Assembly (NCBI RefSeq): GCF_901905185.1
Contig: NZ_CABFMQ020000098.1
Span: 62,001-126,000, forward strand
Origin: Methylocella tundrae
GTDB lineage: Bacteria > Pseudomonadota > Alphaproteobacteria > Rhizobiales > Beijerinckiaceae
Reading direction: 5' to 3'
Length of the DNA stretch: 64,000 nt
In this document: positions 19,503 to 28,589 of the stretch, one piece after another
Layout: each line of letters opens with the position of its first letter
How positions within the stretch are numbered: the first letter of the stretch is position 1
The notes under the pieces: model-generated
Seen by the model: only the letters and a program-made list of their open reading frames with translations
Databases searched by the model: none
What the model was told of the DNA's origin: nothing
Made by a program: the position numbers and the translations under genes

Positions 19503-19976
19503 ATGGACAAGTTTCCCATGACGGCAGCGGGGCATCTCGCGCTCGAAGACGAGTTGAAGCGGCGCCAGCAGGTCGAGCGGCCGCGGATCATCCAGGCGAT
19601 CGCGGAAGCGCGCTCGCATGGAGACCTGTCCGAGAACGCCGAATATCACTCCGCCAAAGAGGCGCAGTCCCTGAACGAGGGCCGCATCGCCGAACTCGAG
19701 GATAAATTGTCTCGCGCGGAGGTGATCGACGTTTCAAAACTGTCCGGAAACACGGTGATGTTCGGCGCGACCGTAACCTTGGTCGACGAGGACACGGACG
19801 AGGAAAAGACCTATCAGATCGTTGGCGAGACCGAGGCGGACGTGAAGTCCGGCCGCGTCTCGATCACGTCTCCCACGGCGCGCGCGCTGATCGGCAAGAA
19901 AGTCGGCGATACGGTCGAGGTCAATACGCCCGGCGGCGGCAAGAGCTATGAAATCTTGAAAGTAGCATTTCAGTGA
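19503..19976 (+). CDS. greA: transcription elongation factor GreA
   Basis: A 157-residue Gre factor that rescues backtracked RNA polymerase by stimulating transcript cleavage. The N-terminal coiled coil contains the [14 protein letters not shown] tip with the acidic catalytic residues that enter the secondary channel; the C-terminal FKBP-like domain ends [15 protein letters not shown]. Length and start (ATG with AAAGAGA just upstream) are normal. carB-greA linkage is common in Alphaproteobacteria. A hairpin follows the stop codon within five bases. Confidence 0.96.
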   Translation: MDKFPMTAAGHLALEDELKRRQQVERPRIIQAIAEARSHGDLSENAEYHSAKEAQSLNEGRIAELEDKLSRAEVIDVSKLSGNTVMFGATVTLVDEDTDEEKTYQIVGETEADVKSGRVSITSPTARALIGKKVGDTVEVNTPGGGKSYEILKVAFQ

Positions 19977-19980
19977 CCGT

Positions 19981-20015
19981 AGGCTCGTGCGTCACGTCAA
20001 CGGACGCATGAGCCT
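19981..20015 (+). terminator. hairpin after greA, probable transcript end
   Basis: Arms AGGCTCGTGCGTC and GACGCATGAGCCT pair over 13 positions with one mismatch around a nine-base loop, four bases after the greA stop. No T-run follows, so intrinsic termination is uncertain; an mRNA-stabilising 3' hairpin is the alternative. Confidence 0.55.
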
Positions 20016-20431
20016 TGATCCCCGCAACACTTCGGAGTCCCATGTCCTTCGAGGACTACTGAAGAGCATCAAATTCTTGATTCGCTCGAAAAACACGCAC
20101 CAAGCCGCTGACAAGGCTAACCATTTTGGTCTTGCGTGGAGGACTGCTGCGACGCCTCAAGGGTTTTGCGCCTTCGTCGGCGGGGGGCCCCGGCTTCGGC
20201 GAATCTCATGCGATCGCCTGCTCGGGCAAGTGATCCAATCGTCCAAGGGGGGCGCTTGATTTCAGGCCGGCGGATGCGCTGCAAGGCGCTCGATGGCCGT
20301 GATCAGTTCGGCAAGGCCGAAGCTTGGCGGCCGCTCGCTTAGGCTATTTTTCTCGAGACGGGCGTAGCAAGCCGCACATGCTTGCCCCGCTCTTCCTGAT
20401 CACGCGCCGCGACGCAAAGAATGCCGCTAGA
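20016..20431. other. 416-base spacer between greA and the CgeB-like gene
   Basis: No gene could be supported on either strand. The stretch lies between convergent genes. It has no long coding frame with the codon bias of the neighbours, and short GC-rich repeats around 20180-20200. It may be a decayed gene, but no parent family was recognised. Confidence 0.4.
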
Positions 20432-21460
20432 CTAGCCTTTCAAGGCCCCGTTGATGATTTTCATCACCAGCTTTTCATTGAAGTCGCCGTTTTTGTGCAC
20501 CCGCTTCAAGCCGGCGTCGGCGATCTCTTTTATGCGGTCCGGATGCTTGAGCAGGGACAGGCAAAGATCCGCGCATTCGTCGACCGTATCGAAAAACACC
20601 GCTTCCTCACCGTCCTTGTACATTTCGAGGTGATCGCTTGTGCGTTCGGCGCAGAAAAGCGTGCCGATGGCGGGGATCTCGAAGCTTCGCGTCGTGTGAA
20701 GGTCCTCGTTTCCCTTTGACAGAAGGCCGATTGCGATCGAAGCGCCCCGGATCGCCTTCACATAGTCGTCACCTTTGAGTTCCCCCAAAACGACGTGGGA
20801 GCGCAACTGTTCGTATTCCGGCGCCTTTTGCCACCTCGGTCCGTAGATGCGCAAGGGGACCCCACGTTCGATGAGCCTAAGCATGATCGGTCCCCGTTCA
20901 GGCATCCACGTTCCAACGAAGGCGACTTTCGATGAAAAGCGAGCAAGGTCCTCGCTGCTCAGCTCGATCGGCCGATGGACAGCCTCGTCGGCCGCCTCTC
21001 TCGTCAGCAATACGCGCTTTGCCCCGGCCCGCGCGGCGCTATTGGCACTGGTTACCCGATGGGTCGCAATCAAATCATAGAGTGGCAGCGCTGTCAGGAA
21101 GACGCGCCAGCGACCCTTATCCCTCGGCACATAGGGATTATCCTGATTATAATTGACGACGACCTTTGCGATCGTCTTCAAATGAGCAATGCACGAGGCG
21201 TTCAGCAAGTCTCCGTGGTCGACAAAGGCGACGTCGAAAGTGGCGTTTCCGATTTGCTTGGCGACATAGCGCGCTACGAGCCACTCAATGCCGATGGCGC
21301 CTGTCCTGAAGCACCATGCGTCAATCAACCTCTCAGGAATGAGCGGAACGGAGCGGCCGAGGTGCGGGTCCACGACAGTGACGTCGTGGCCAAGCCTGCG
21401 GAGCGCCATGATTCGCTGTATCGCAGTTCCCTCTGTTGGACCCAGATACAATATCTTCAT
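20432..21460 (-). CDS. CgeB-like glycosyltransferase
   Basis: A 342-residue GT-B fold protein. It starts KILYLGPTEGTAIQRIMALR, has KVVVNYNQDNPYVPRD in the middle (typical of DUF3880/CgeB-type transferases), a C-terminal nucleotide-sugar domain beginning VAFVGTWMPERGPIML, and a late SFEIPAIGTLFCAERTS followed by EAVFFDTVDECADL. CgeB is a spore-crust protein in Bacillus; in Gram-negatives this family occurs in surface polysaccharide loci. The ATG at 21460 replaces an earlier in-frame start (21508). It is last in a minus-strand block hldD, GT9, gmhB, so it may add a sugar to the LPS core. Codon use is less GC-biased than in carB. Confidence 0.8.
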   Translation of the reverse strand: MKILYLGPTEGTAIQRIMALRRLGHDVTVVDPHLGRSVPLIPERLIDAWCFRTGAIGIEWLVARYVAKQIGNATFDVAFVDHGDLLNASCIAHLKTIAKVVVNYNQDNPYVPRDKGRWRVFLTALPLYDLIATHRVTSANSAARAGAKRVLLTREAADEAVHRPIELSSEDLARFSSKVAFVGTWMPERGPIMLRLIERGVPLRIYGPRWQKAPEYEQLRSHVVLGELKGDDYVKAIRGASIAIGLLSKGNEDLHTTRSFEIPAIGTLFCAERTSDHLEMYKDGEEAVFFDTVDECADLCLSLLKHPDRIKEIADAGLKRVHKNGDFNEKLVMKIINGALKG

Positions 21461-21636
21461 TCGAGTTACCTTCTGGCATCCGCCCTGCAACGAAAGACTG
21501 GTGAGCATGATCTGCCGCGCTCATGGCGACGCGCGCAAGAACCTATGAACCGCCGCGGCAAAGCGCCGGCGGACCGGGGGAGACAAGACACAGGGGCGCC
21601 GAACCCTCGCGCCGCTCAAAGCAGAAATCGCCAAGC

Positions 21637-22191
21637 TTACGCATTGTTCAGAGCCAGCTGGCGGGCGACTTCCTCGCTCGCCTCGAGGAGGTTGCGACAG
21701 ACAGCGACGCCGAGACGGCGCGCGCGGTCGGCATCCGATTGTCCGTGTCCGGTCGTCACCAGAATGCCGACGGCACCGACCGCGGCGGCAAGCTCGACGT
21801 CCGACCATTTATCGCCGATGACGAAAGAGCGGGATGGATCAATATCAAGATCGCGGACAGCCCAATGGATCATGCCTGGCAGAGGCTTCCGGCACCCGCA
21901 GTCTTCGTGCGGCGCATGAGGGCATCGGTACCATTTAGCGATGACGACGCCTTCGCCGGCGAGAAGCTCCCTGACCCGGGCTTCGACAGCGTCGGCCTCG
22001 TCAACCGAGAAATAGCCACGCCCGATGCCCGATTGATTGGAGACGACCACGAAGGGAAAGCCATGTTTCGCCAGAGCGCGGAGACCAGCGGCCGCGGCGT
22101 CGAGAAGTTCGACCTGATCAGGATGAGAAGGATAGTTTCTTTCCACGATGATGGTTCCATCGCGGTCGAGAAAGATGGCTGGAGACGACAT
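21637..22191 (-). CDS. gmhB: D-glycero-D-manno-heptose 1,7-bisphosphate 7-phosphatase
   Basis: A 184-residue HAD phosphatase. It starts PAIFLDRDGTIIVE (nucleophile Asp and DxD motif), then VVVSNQSGIGRGYF with motif II, the zinc-binding CPHAPHEDCGCRKP insertion and FVIGDKWSDVELA motif IV. The Cys/His zinc site separates GmhB from generic HAD enzymes. It removes the C7 phosphate between the two HldE steps of ADP-heptose synthesis. The ATG at 22191 is preceded by AGGGG; a GTG two codons earlier is possible. It lies between two glycosyltransferase genes on the same strand. Confidence 0.9.
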   Translation of the reverse strand: MSSPAIFLDRDGTIIVERNYPSHPDQVELLDAAAAGLRALAKHGFPFVVVSNQSGIGRGYFSVDEADAVEARVRELLAGEGVVIAKWYRCPHAPHEDCGCRKPLPGMIHWAVRDLDIDPSRSFVIGDKWSDVELAAAVGAVGILVTTGHGQSDADRARRLGVAVCRNLLEASEEVARQLALNNA

Positions 22192-22278
22192 CCGCACCCC
22201 TAGCCGCGACGCGTCGTTTTGAAATGCGAATGATGCGGCAAGTTCAGACTCTCATAGCGACGCGGGACAGATTGATCC

Positions 22279-23373
22279 TCAACCGAGACTGGCTTTTGCG
22301 TTCAACCTCGGAACGGCGCGTTCCGGCAGCACTTCACGCACCATCGCGACGATCTGTTCGACTTTGACGTTCGTTACCCCATCCGCGCGATGCACGATCC
22401 GGTGCTGCTTTCCGTAAGGGTACCATTTGCGCGGCTTATTCAGGCTTCCAAATGGCGCGACGCAGACGATGCCAACCGCCGCGGCAAGATGCATCGGACC
22501 TGAATCATGGCCGACGAAGAGGCTCGCTCGCTTCAACGCCGCCGCGCTCTCACGAGGGGCCAGTTTTCCGCAGCTGTTCACCACCGTGCTCGGCCAACTC
22601 GCCGAAACCTCCTCCACGGCGGCCGCCTCGTCGGCGGCGCCGAGAAACAAAAGTCCATAGCCGCCGAAACTACCCGATAGCTCACGCAACAATTGCCGCC
22701 AGTTCTCCTGACCCCAATGTTTCTCGATGACCTTTCCGCCCATGTTTATGGCGACGAAAGGATTGCCGGCGAAAGGCGTGATGGCCCGGTCGCCAGCCTC
22801 CTGTTCCGCCTCTGTCAGCAGCAAATCCCAATTTTTAGGATCATCGAGATCCGTCGGGCCTATCTCGGCGATCGAGCGCGCCAGGCGGCGGCACTCATAT
22901 TCGACGAGGCCGGTGTCCGCTTCAATCTGATCGACTTGCAACGTCTTTGTGAGCGGCATCCCGATGAAGCGCGTGAAGCCGCAAAGGCGGAAAAACAAAA
23001 GGTCGCGCAAGACAGGCAGTCGCCCGCTCCGTGGAACAAGATAAATCAGCGTTTTCGCGCCAAACGCCCTAAGGCGCGACCGCAATCTCCAAACATCCCC
23101 GATCGAACGCATCTGGATTGGATAGTCGACGACGCCGTCGATCAGGCCCGATTGGCCAAGGATCAGTTCGAGCGCGGCCGCTTTCGACGAGACGGGAATA
23201 TTGGTCAGGACATAGCGTTCCGCATCGGGAAACACTTCGGCCAGTTTGTGAAAACATGGCAGAGCAACGACGGTGTCGCCGAGGCTGCCGATCCGATAGA
23301 TCAGGATGCGTTCGACCGGCTTTTGAGGTGCGGCGACGCACCTTTTTGTGACGGCGTCCACCTGATCCAACAT
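22279..23373 (-). CDS. glycosyltransferase family 9 (heptosyltransferase-like)
   Basis: A 364-residue GT-B enzyme of the ADP-heptose:LPS heptosyltransferase family. The N-terminal ILIYRIGSLGDTVVALPCFHKL is the acceptor-binding start typical of WaaC/WaaF/RfaQ. The C-terminal FVAINMGGKVIEKHWGQENW and FVGHDSGPMHLAAAVG form the ADP-heptose site. The acceptor is not predictable. It lies between hldD and gmhB on the same strand, agreeing with assembly of a heptose-containing core. The start ATG at 23373 is 16 residues before the first strand. Confidence 0.9.
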   Translation of the reverse strand: MLDQVDAVTKRCVAAPQKPVERILIYRIGSLGDTVVALPCFHKLAEVFPDAERYVLTNIPVSSKAAALELILGQSGLIDGVVDYPIQMRSIGDVWRLRSRLRAFGAKTLIYLVPRSGRLPVLRDLLFFRLCGFTRFIGMPLTKTLQVDQIEADTGLVEYECRRLARSIAEIGPTDLDDPKNWDLLLTEAEQEAGDRAITPFAGNPFVAINMGGKVIEKHWGQENWRQLLRELSGSFGGYGLLFLGAADEAAAVEEVSASWPSTVVNSCGKLAPRESAAALKRASLFVGHDSGPMHLAAAVGIVCVAPFGSLNKPRKWYPYGKQHRIVHRADGVTNVKVEQIVAMVREVLPERAVPRLNAKASLG

Positions 23374-23744
23374 GATTCACAAAAACCTTTTGTTGTTCCG
23401 ACCCATACGTCCGACCGTCCGCTATACTGTCACGTTTCGTTTAGCTTGATCCCGCCGCAGGAATTTGACCACTACCAATGCGTTGTGACAACCCTGTCAA
23501 GGATTGAGCCTTTGCCGACGTCGCTCCCTCTGAGAACAAGGCCGCCCATACGCGGCAAAGCGCCGCATCGGCTGCCGCTCTTCGCATTGAACCGTTGCGT
23601 CGCGCTTGCGCCACATCAATGCGCTCGGCCGAACTGATATCTAATGATTGTGAATTTAACATAGTCCACCGGGGAAAAAAAGCGCGTCATTGTCACGCCC
23701 CATGGGCGTCGCCCGCTCCCTCCGCATCACCCGCTCCCTCCGCA
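23374..23744. other. 371-base spacer between hldD and the GT9 gene
   Basis: No convincing gene. A 73-codon minus-strand frame (23441-23662) exists but has no recognisable family and no clear Shine-Dalgarno motif. The hldD-proximal end holds an 18-base tandem duplication, listed separately. A promoter for the GT9-gmhB-CgeB genes may lie here. Confidence 0.4.
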
Positions 23745-23747
23745 TCA
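23712..23747. repeat. 18-base tandem duplication covering the hldD stop codon
   Basis: Two exact copies of CCCGCTCCCTCCGCATCA lie at 23712-23729 and 23730-23747. On the minus strand each reads TGATGCGGAGGGAGCGGG, so the hldD stop TGA is duplicated together with a GGAGGGAG tract. Confidence 0.9.
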
Positions 23748-24725
23748 CCGGTAAGGATCGGATTGCGTGAGATAAGAAAGAACATAATCTGCAACTCCAC
23801 CCTCGAGAGAATGAAACGGAATGTTGCAGCCGGCGCGCTGAAGCTTGCTCATGTCCGCTTGCGTAAAATACTGATAGCGATCGCGGATGCTCAGCGGCAT
23901 GTCGACATACCGCACATCCACATTTTTGTTCAGGGCTGCGCCAATCGCCAGAGTAAGATCAAGAAAGGAGCGCGCCTTGCCTGTCCCCAGATTGAATAGA
24001 CCGGAGACGTCCTTGTGCTCCAGAAGCCACATCATCACCGCGACGCAATCGGCGACATAGACAAAGTCCCGCAGTTGCTGACCGTCTCGAAAGTCCTCGC
24101 GATGGGATCTAAAAAGCGAGATCGTCTCCCCCGCCGCAACAGCTGCGGTATTTTTGGCGACGAGACTCTGCATGTCGCCCTTATGCGACTCATTTGGCCC
24201 ATAGACGTTAAAGAACTTCAGCCCGGCCCATTGCGGCGGCGCTATTCCCGCCGCGACCCGCTCCAGCGCCCAGCGATCGAAAGCGTGTTTCGACCAGCCA
24301 TAGAGATTGAGCGGACGAAGCTTATCGAGCGCGGGCGCCGACTCATCGTCAGTAAAGCCATTTGAACCATCGCCATAAGTGGCGGCCGAGGACGCATAGA
24401 TGAAGGGCGTGCGCTGCCGCGCGCACCAATCCCATAATCTGGCGGATAACTGAAAGTTTGTGCGCAGAATTTCATCGCCGTCCGAAGCGGTGGTCGAAGA
24501 AATGGCGCCCATATGGAACACTGCTTCCGCGCGCGGCGCCGTGCTCAGAAAACTCTCAATCCTGTCTGGCGTGATGACATCGTAAAAGCGCCGCTTGGCG
24601 ATATTTTTCCACTTCGATTCATGACCGAGAGAGTCGAGGATGATGATGTCGGTGACGCCGCGCTCGTTCAGCGTCGCGACGATATTGGAGCCGATGAACC
24701 CGGTCCCGCCTGTTACAAAAATCAT
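23745..24725 (-). CDS. hldD: ADP-L-glycero-D-manno-heptose 6-epimerase
   Basis: Last step of ADP-heptose synthesis, inverting C6 of ADP-D,D-heptose. It is a 326-residue short-chain dehydrogenase: NADP-binding FVTGGTGFIGSNIV at residues 3-16, SSAATYGDG catalytic Ser/Thr region, YGWSKHAFD with the Tyr-x3-Lys pair, and FFNVYGPNESHKGDMQS, which is characteristic of HldD. Start ATG and length are standard. It is first in the minus-strand LPS core block. Its 3' end, including the stop codon, has been tandemly duplicated. Confidence 0.95.
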   Translation of the reverse strand: MIFVTGGTGFIGSNIVATLNERGVTDIIILDSLGHESKWKNIAKRRFYDVITPDRIESFLSTAPRAEAVFHMGAISSTTASDGDEILRTNFQLSARLWDWCARQRTPFIYASSAATYGDGSNGFTDDESAPALDKLRPLNLYGWSKHAFDRWALERVAAGIAPPQWAGLKFFNVYGPNESHKGDMQSLVAKNTAAVAAGETISLFRSHREDFRDGQQLRDFVYVADCVAVMMWLLEHKDVSGLFNLGTGKARSFLDLTLAIGAALNKNVDVRYVDMPLSIRDRYQYFTQADMSKLQRAGCNIPFHSLEGGVADYVLSYLTQSDPYR

Positions 24726-25199
24726 AGCGCCTTCCCGTTACGTCGATACGCCCGTCAGGGTCGTGCGAAAGAGGGTTGACGGACGAGCATCGCCAGTCGG
24801 TATGTCCTGTTCAGCTTTAGCATAATTTTCGAAAAATGCGCAGCCGCCTTTCCGAACGAGAGGCCTCCCCCAGAAAGGAAGATCATTTAAAACAAAAGGA
24901 TACTGACTCCAGACTTAAAACAAAGCTTAAGCGGCCGGCGCCTCCGGATATCCCGGCCGCGCGGACAAACGAACCCCTCAAGCGGGAGCCGGCGGGGTTC
25001 CCGTTGAGCATTTCCTCAAGAAAACTGTGTATTGTTTGCGATCGGCCCAAGGTCGCGCCGACGCTTTGACCGGCTATACAGACAAAGCTCTTTTAGCACG
25101 AAATGTTCCTATTCAAAAGCCATGCGACACCCGCCCAAACGCAGCTCTCTAGAGGCTTCCGCATGGTCTATACAGGCCCATTTGGTTAATCCTTCTCGC
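24726..25199. other. 474-base spacer between gmk and hldD
   Basis: No gene recognised. Codon bias typical of neighbours is absent and no long frame is present. Two hairpins lie in the middle (24931-24960 and 24977-25008). The hldD promoter should be in the first 150 bases and the gmk transcript end near the hairpins. Confidence 0.5.
24931..24960 (-). terminator. hairpin with T-rich 3' flank, possible gmk transcript end
   Basis: Perfect eight-base arms GCGGCCGG and CCGGCCGC flank a 14-base loop. On the minus strand the hairpin is followed by TTAAGCTTTGTTTTAAG, which is T-rich but interrupted. It lies about 240 bases beyond the gmk stop, so the assignment is tentative. Confidence 0.4.
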
Positions 25200-25910
25200 T
25201 TAACTCTCGCGTAGCAGCTCTTCGACGAAAGCGCCGATCCCTGCCTTTAGTCGAACGGCGCGCCGCCGCTCGGCGGTCAGGATGGCAAAAAGATCGCTGA
25301 AGGTCGTTTGCAGATCGCGATTCACCAAGACGTAATCATATTGGGTCCAGCGCCGGATTTCATTGCGCGCATTCTCGAGCCGCTTGGCGATGACCTCTGG
25401 CGGATCTTCCGCGCGGCGTTCGAGTCTGGCTCGAAGCTCCTTCATCGAGGGCGGCAGGATAAAAATCGTCACGACGTCTTCTGCCGTCTTTTGCTTGACC
25501 TGCTGTGTGCCCTGGTAATCAATGTCGAACAGGACGTCGCGTCCCTGCGCCAGCACTTTTTCGACGGGCTCGCGCGGTGTGCCGTAGCAGTTGCCATGCA
25601 CCTCCGCCCATTCGAGCAGTTCGCCGCCGTCACGCAGCGCCTCGAACTGTTTTCGCGTGATGAAGGTGTAGTGAATGCCGTCGACTTCGCTCGACCGTCG
25701 CGGCCGCGTCGTCACCGAGATCGACAGCGTGAGATCAAGCTCCTTGGTCTGGAGCAACATGCGGGTCAGCGTCGTTTTGCCGGCGCCCGAGGGCGACGAG
25801 AGGATCAGCATAAAGCCGCGCCGACCTGCGTCGTTGCGTCCCAGCAGATCCTTCGCGTCATCCGCGTCCCGGCCTGTCCCCTGTATCGCGCGGTCCTCGT
25901 CTGGATGCAT
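25200..25910 (-). CDS. gmk: guanylate kinase
   Basis: Phosphorylates GMP to GDP. The protein of 236 residues has the P-loop MLILSSPSGAGKTTLTRML, the GMP-binding VTTRPRRSSEVDGIHYTFI and EWAEVHGNCYGTP, and the lid ERRAEDPPEVIAKRL. Compared with E. coli Gmk (207 residues) it carries a roughly 30-residue N-terminal extension of charged residues; the ATG at 25910 was chosen because it falls five bases after the yicC stop. A later start nearer the P-loop cannot be excluded. It is cotranscribed with yicC, an arrangement conserved in many Proteobacteria. Confidence 0.93.
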   Translation of the reverse strand: MHPDEDRAIQGTGRDADDAKDLLGRNDAGRRGFMLILSSPSGAGKTTLTRMLLQTKELDLTLSISVTTRPRRSSEVDGIHYTFITRKQFEALRDGGELLEWAEVHGNCYGTPREPVEKVLAQGRDVLFDIDYQGTQQVKQKTAEDVVTIFILPPSMKELRARLERRAEDPPEVIAKRLENARNEIRRWTQYDYVLVNRDLQTTFSDLFAILTAERRRAVRLKAGIGAFVEELLRES

Positions 25911-25914
25911 CAGC

Positions 25915-26799
25915 CTACTCGATGTTCTGAATCTGCTCACGAAACTGCTCGATTTCAACGCGCAGTTCGAGGCCAATGGTCGTGAGGCTCGCATCGTTCG
26001 ATTTGGCGCAAAGCGTGTTGGCTTCGCGCGCGAGCTCCTGAGAAAGGAAATCCAGCCGACGGCCGACAACGCCGCCGGCCGCGAGGAGATCGCGCGCCGC
26101 GCAAAGATGGGTCGCCAGCCGGTCAAGCTCTTCCCTGATATCGGCTTTCGCCGCCAGAATCATCGCCTCCTGATGGAGGCGGTTTGGATCCAGATTGCTG
26201 CTTTCACAGAGGGTTGCAATCGTTTGTTCGAGCCGCGTCCTAACCGCGTCAGCTTGTCTTGCCGGATTGGCTTCGGCCGCTTGCGTCAACGCGTCGATTC
26301 GGTCGAGACGGGCATCCAGCACGAACGACAGAGCCGCGCCCTCGCTTCGCCGCATCGCCAGCAAGGCCTCGATCGCCTTGTCGAGATCTTCCAGCGCGCC
26401 CGCGCGGGCGGCGGCGATCGCAGCCTCGGTTTCGGCTGCGTCGATGATTTCGACGACGCCCCGCATGGACAAAAGCCCATCGAGGCGCGCCGGCTCAAGA
26501 TTTCGGGAAAGATCGACGTCAGCCACGGCCGCCACGAGCTTGCCTAGAAGCTCGTGATTGATGCGGATATCCGGGTTCAAAGCCTCGCGCTGAACCGACA
26601 GGGTCGCGTAAAGCGTTCCGCGCGCCAGCCGGTCCGCGAGCCTTCGGCGCGCGTCAGCTTCAACCGCCTCGAAAGGCGCCGGCAAACGCAGCCGCGCGTC
26701 GAAACCCTTGGCGTTGACGGATTTGAGCTCCCACGCCCAGCTGTAGGCGCCGACGCCGCCCGCGATCCGGGCAAAACCAGTCATGCTGGCGATTGTCAT
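25915..26799 (-). CDS. yicC: YicC family endoribonuclease-like protein
   Basis: A 294-residue YicC protein (YicC_N and DUF1732 domains). It starts TIASMTGFARIAG, the family's hallmark, and ends with the conserved RVGRRLDFLSQELAREANTLCAKSND-type helix (here GRRLDFLSQELAREANTL) and the last EIEQFREQIQNIE. E. coli YicC is an RNase that aids RyhB decay. It sits four bases before gmk on the same strand. Start ATG and length are normal. Confidence 0.92.
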   Translation of the reverse strand: MTIASMTGFARIAGGVGAYSWAWELKSVNAKGFDARLRLPAPFEAVEADARRRLADRLARGTLYATLSVQREALNPDIRINHELLGKLVAAVADVDLSRNLEPARLDGLLSMRGVVEIIDAAETEAAIAAARAGALEDLDKAIEALLAMRRSEGAALSFVLDARLDRIDALTQAAEANPARQADAVRTRLEQTIATLCESSNLDPNRLHQEAMILAAKADIREELDRLATHLCAARDLLAAGGVVGRRLDFLSQELAREANTLCAKSNDASLTTIGLELRVEIEQFREQIQNIE

Positions 26800-26943
26800 T
26801 GTTTTAAACTTGAATGCTGGAGGAGCGGGGGCTTGAGCGCAACATAGGGCCGCGCGGCGGCTGGCTCAAGTTACGCGCCGGAAAGCCGGGCGATCTCGAG
26901 GGAAATCTGATCCGAAATTCTGTGAATTTCGGATCATTCCCGC

Positions 26944-27879
26944 CTATTTCGGGAAATCGAGCCCCATTTCGCGGTAGCGCTCGGGATCGTCAGCCCAATT
27001 CTCACGCACTTTTACGAAGAGGAACAAATGCACCGTCTGCTCGGTGGCCTCCATGATTTCCTTACGCGCGGCGCTGCCGATCGCCTTGATGGTGCGTCCG
27101 CCCTCGCCGATGACGATTTTCTTGTGGCCCTCGCGCATGACATAAATCGTCTGTTCGATGCGCGCCGAGCCATCCGGCATGTCTTTCCAAAGCTCCGTCT
27201 CGACCGTTGATTGATAAGGTAATTCATCGTGCAGCCGTTCGAAGATTTTTTCGCGCGTGATTTCGGCGGCGAGTGAGCGCAAGGGCGCGTCAGAGATCTG
27301 GTCTTCCGGGTAGAGCCACGGCCCCGGCCGCATCATGGCGCCGAGCGCGGCTCTCAGTTTTGGCACGCCATGCCCGCGCAGCGCGGAAATCATGAATGTG
27401 TCGGCAAATGACAGCTCGCCGTTGAGCCGCGCGGCCAATTCGAGAAGTTTCGGTGGCTCGACCGTATCGATTTTGTTCAGGACAAGAATTTTGGCGCCGC
27501 CGACTTGCGGCAGCCGCGCCAGAATGGCCTCGACCTCGTCGTCGACGCCTTTGCGCGCATCAACCAGGAGGGCGACCGCATCGGCGTCCCCCGCCCCGCC
27601 CCAGGCGGACGTCACCATCGCACGGTCAAGCCTTCGCTTCGGCGCGAAAATTCCCGGCGTGTCGACAAAGACGATCTGCGCCATCCCCTCGATGGCGATG
27701 CCGCGCACGAGGCTGCGCGTCGTCTGCACCTTGCGCGAAACGATCGAGACTTTCGCTCCGACGAGCTGATTGATCAGCGTCGATTTGCCGGCGTTCGGCG
27801 CGCCGATCAGGGCGACAAAACCACAGCGCGTCTCCTGCGCGCCGCCGGCGCCGCCTCCTGCACCCAAAGCTTCGTTCAC
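26944..27879 (-). CDS. era: GTPase Era
   Basis: A 311-residue essential GTPase that binds the 3' end of 16S rRNA and helps 30S assembly. G1 ALIGAPNAGKSTLINQLVG, G3 FVDTPGIFAPKRRLD, G4 LNKIDTV and the C-terminal KH domain REGHKKIVIGEGGRTIKAIG are all present. The start is a GTG at 27879 whose GTGA overlaps the rnc stop codon, so translation is probably coupled. The short, glycine/alanine-rich N-terminal extension before CGFVALIG is common in Alphaproteobacteria. Order lepB-rnc-era is conserved. Confidence 0.96.
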   Translation of the reverse strand: MNEALGAGGGAGGAQETRCGFVALIGAPNAGKSTLINQLVGAKVSIVSRKVQTTRSLVRGIAIEGMAQIVFVDTPGIFAPKRRLDRAMVTSAWGGAGDADAVALLVDARKGVDDEVEAILARLPQVGGAKILVLNKIDTVEPPKLLELAARLNGELSFADTFMISALRGHGVPKLRAALGAMMRPGPWLYPEDQISDAPLRSLAAEITREKIFERLHDELPYQSTVETELWKDMPDGSARIEQTIYVMREGHKKIVIGEGGRTIKAIGSAARKEIMEATEQTVHLFLFVKVRENWADDPERYREMGLDFPK

Positions 27880-28589
27880 GCCACGCCTTTCTGGCCGCCG
27901 GACTCATTGATGTTTTCACGCGCCATGAAGGCCGCGGCGGCCGCCTGCTCGGCGAGCCGCTTCGCCAAACCCTTCGCCTCGGCTTTTGCGTAGCCTGGGA
28001 TTTCGACGCAGATGGTAAATTCCGGCGCGTGGTCCGGGCCCTCGCGCGCCGTCTGGCGATAAGAGGGAGGCGGCAGGCCGCGGGCCTGCGCCCACTCCTG
28101 CAACGCCGTCTTCGGGTCGCGCAATGGCCGGCGCGGCGAGCGCATCCGTGGTTCAAACGCGCGCGTGACGACAGCTTTCGCCGCCGCATAGCCCGCGTCG
28201 AGAAAGACCGCCCCGATGATTGATTCGCAAATATCGCCGAGTATCGCCGTGTTCACGGCGGGGCTCTGCTTCTCGCTATCGCCGAGGCGCACGAAGGCCT
28301 GCGCGCCCCATTCCAGCGCGACTTCCGCGCAACTCTCCTTGCGCACGAGGTCGGCAAGGCGGCGCGACAATTCTCCCTCATCCGCGTCGGGGAAAGCTTC
28401 ATAGAGCATTTGCGCGACGACGAGGCCAAGGACGCGATCGCCGAGAAATTCCAGCCTTTGATAGGTCTCTCGCTTGGCGCCCGCCGCCGCGCTGACATGC
28501 GTCAGGGCGGCGGTGATAAGGCCGCCCGCGTCGAAATGATGCCCGATGCGCGCCTCGAGCGCGCTTACGTCCGGCTGCCGGCCCGTCAT
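27876..28589 (-). CDS. rnc: ribonuclease III
   Basis: A 237-residue double-stranded RNA endonuclease for rRNA and mRNA processing. The RNase III signature YQRLEFLGDRVLGLVVA and the downstream catalytic DICESIIGAVFLDAG are intact; the C-terminal dsRNA-binding domain runs from DPKTALQEWAQARG to EQAAAAAFMA. Start ATG at 28589 abuts the lepB stop at 28590. The stop overlaps the GTG of era. Confidence 0.96.
   Translation of the reverse strand: MTGRQPDVSALEARIGHHFDAGGLITAALTHVSAAAGAKRETYQRLEFLGDRVLGLVVAQMLYEAFPDADEGELSRRLADLVRKESCAEVALEWGAQAFVRLGDSEKQSPAVNTAILGDICESIIGAVFLDAGYAAAKAVVTRAFEPRMRSPRRPLRDPKTALQEWAQARGLPPPSYRQTAREGPDHAPEFTICVEIPGYAKAEAKGLAKRLAEQAAAAAFMARENINESGGQKGVA

Noticed and set aside
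23441..23662. 73-codon minus-strand gene between hldD and GT9
   Set aside because: No ribosome binding site at a proper distance and no family; kept only as a remark on the spacer.
23712..23747. Possible CRISPR repeats
   Set aside because: The two 18-base units are directly adjacent with no spacers and one overlaps a stop codon; it is a tandem duplication.
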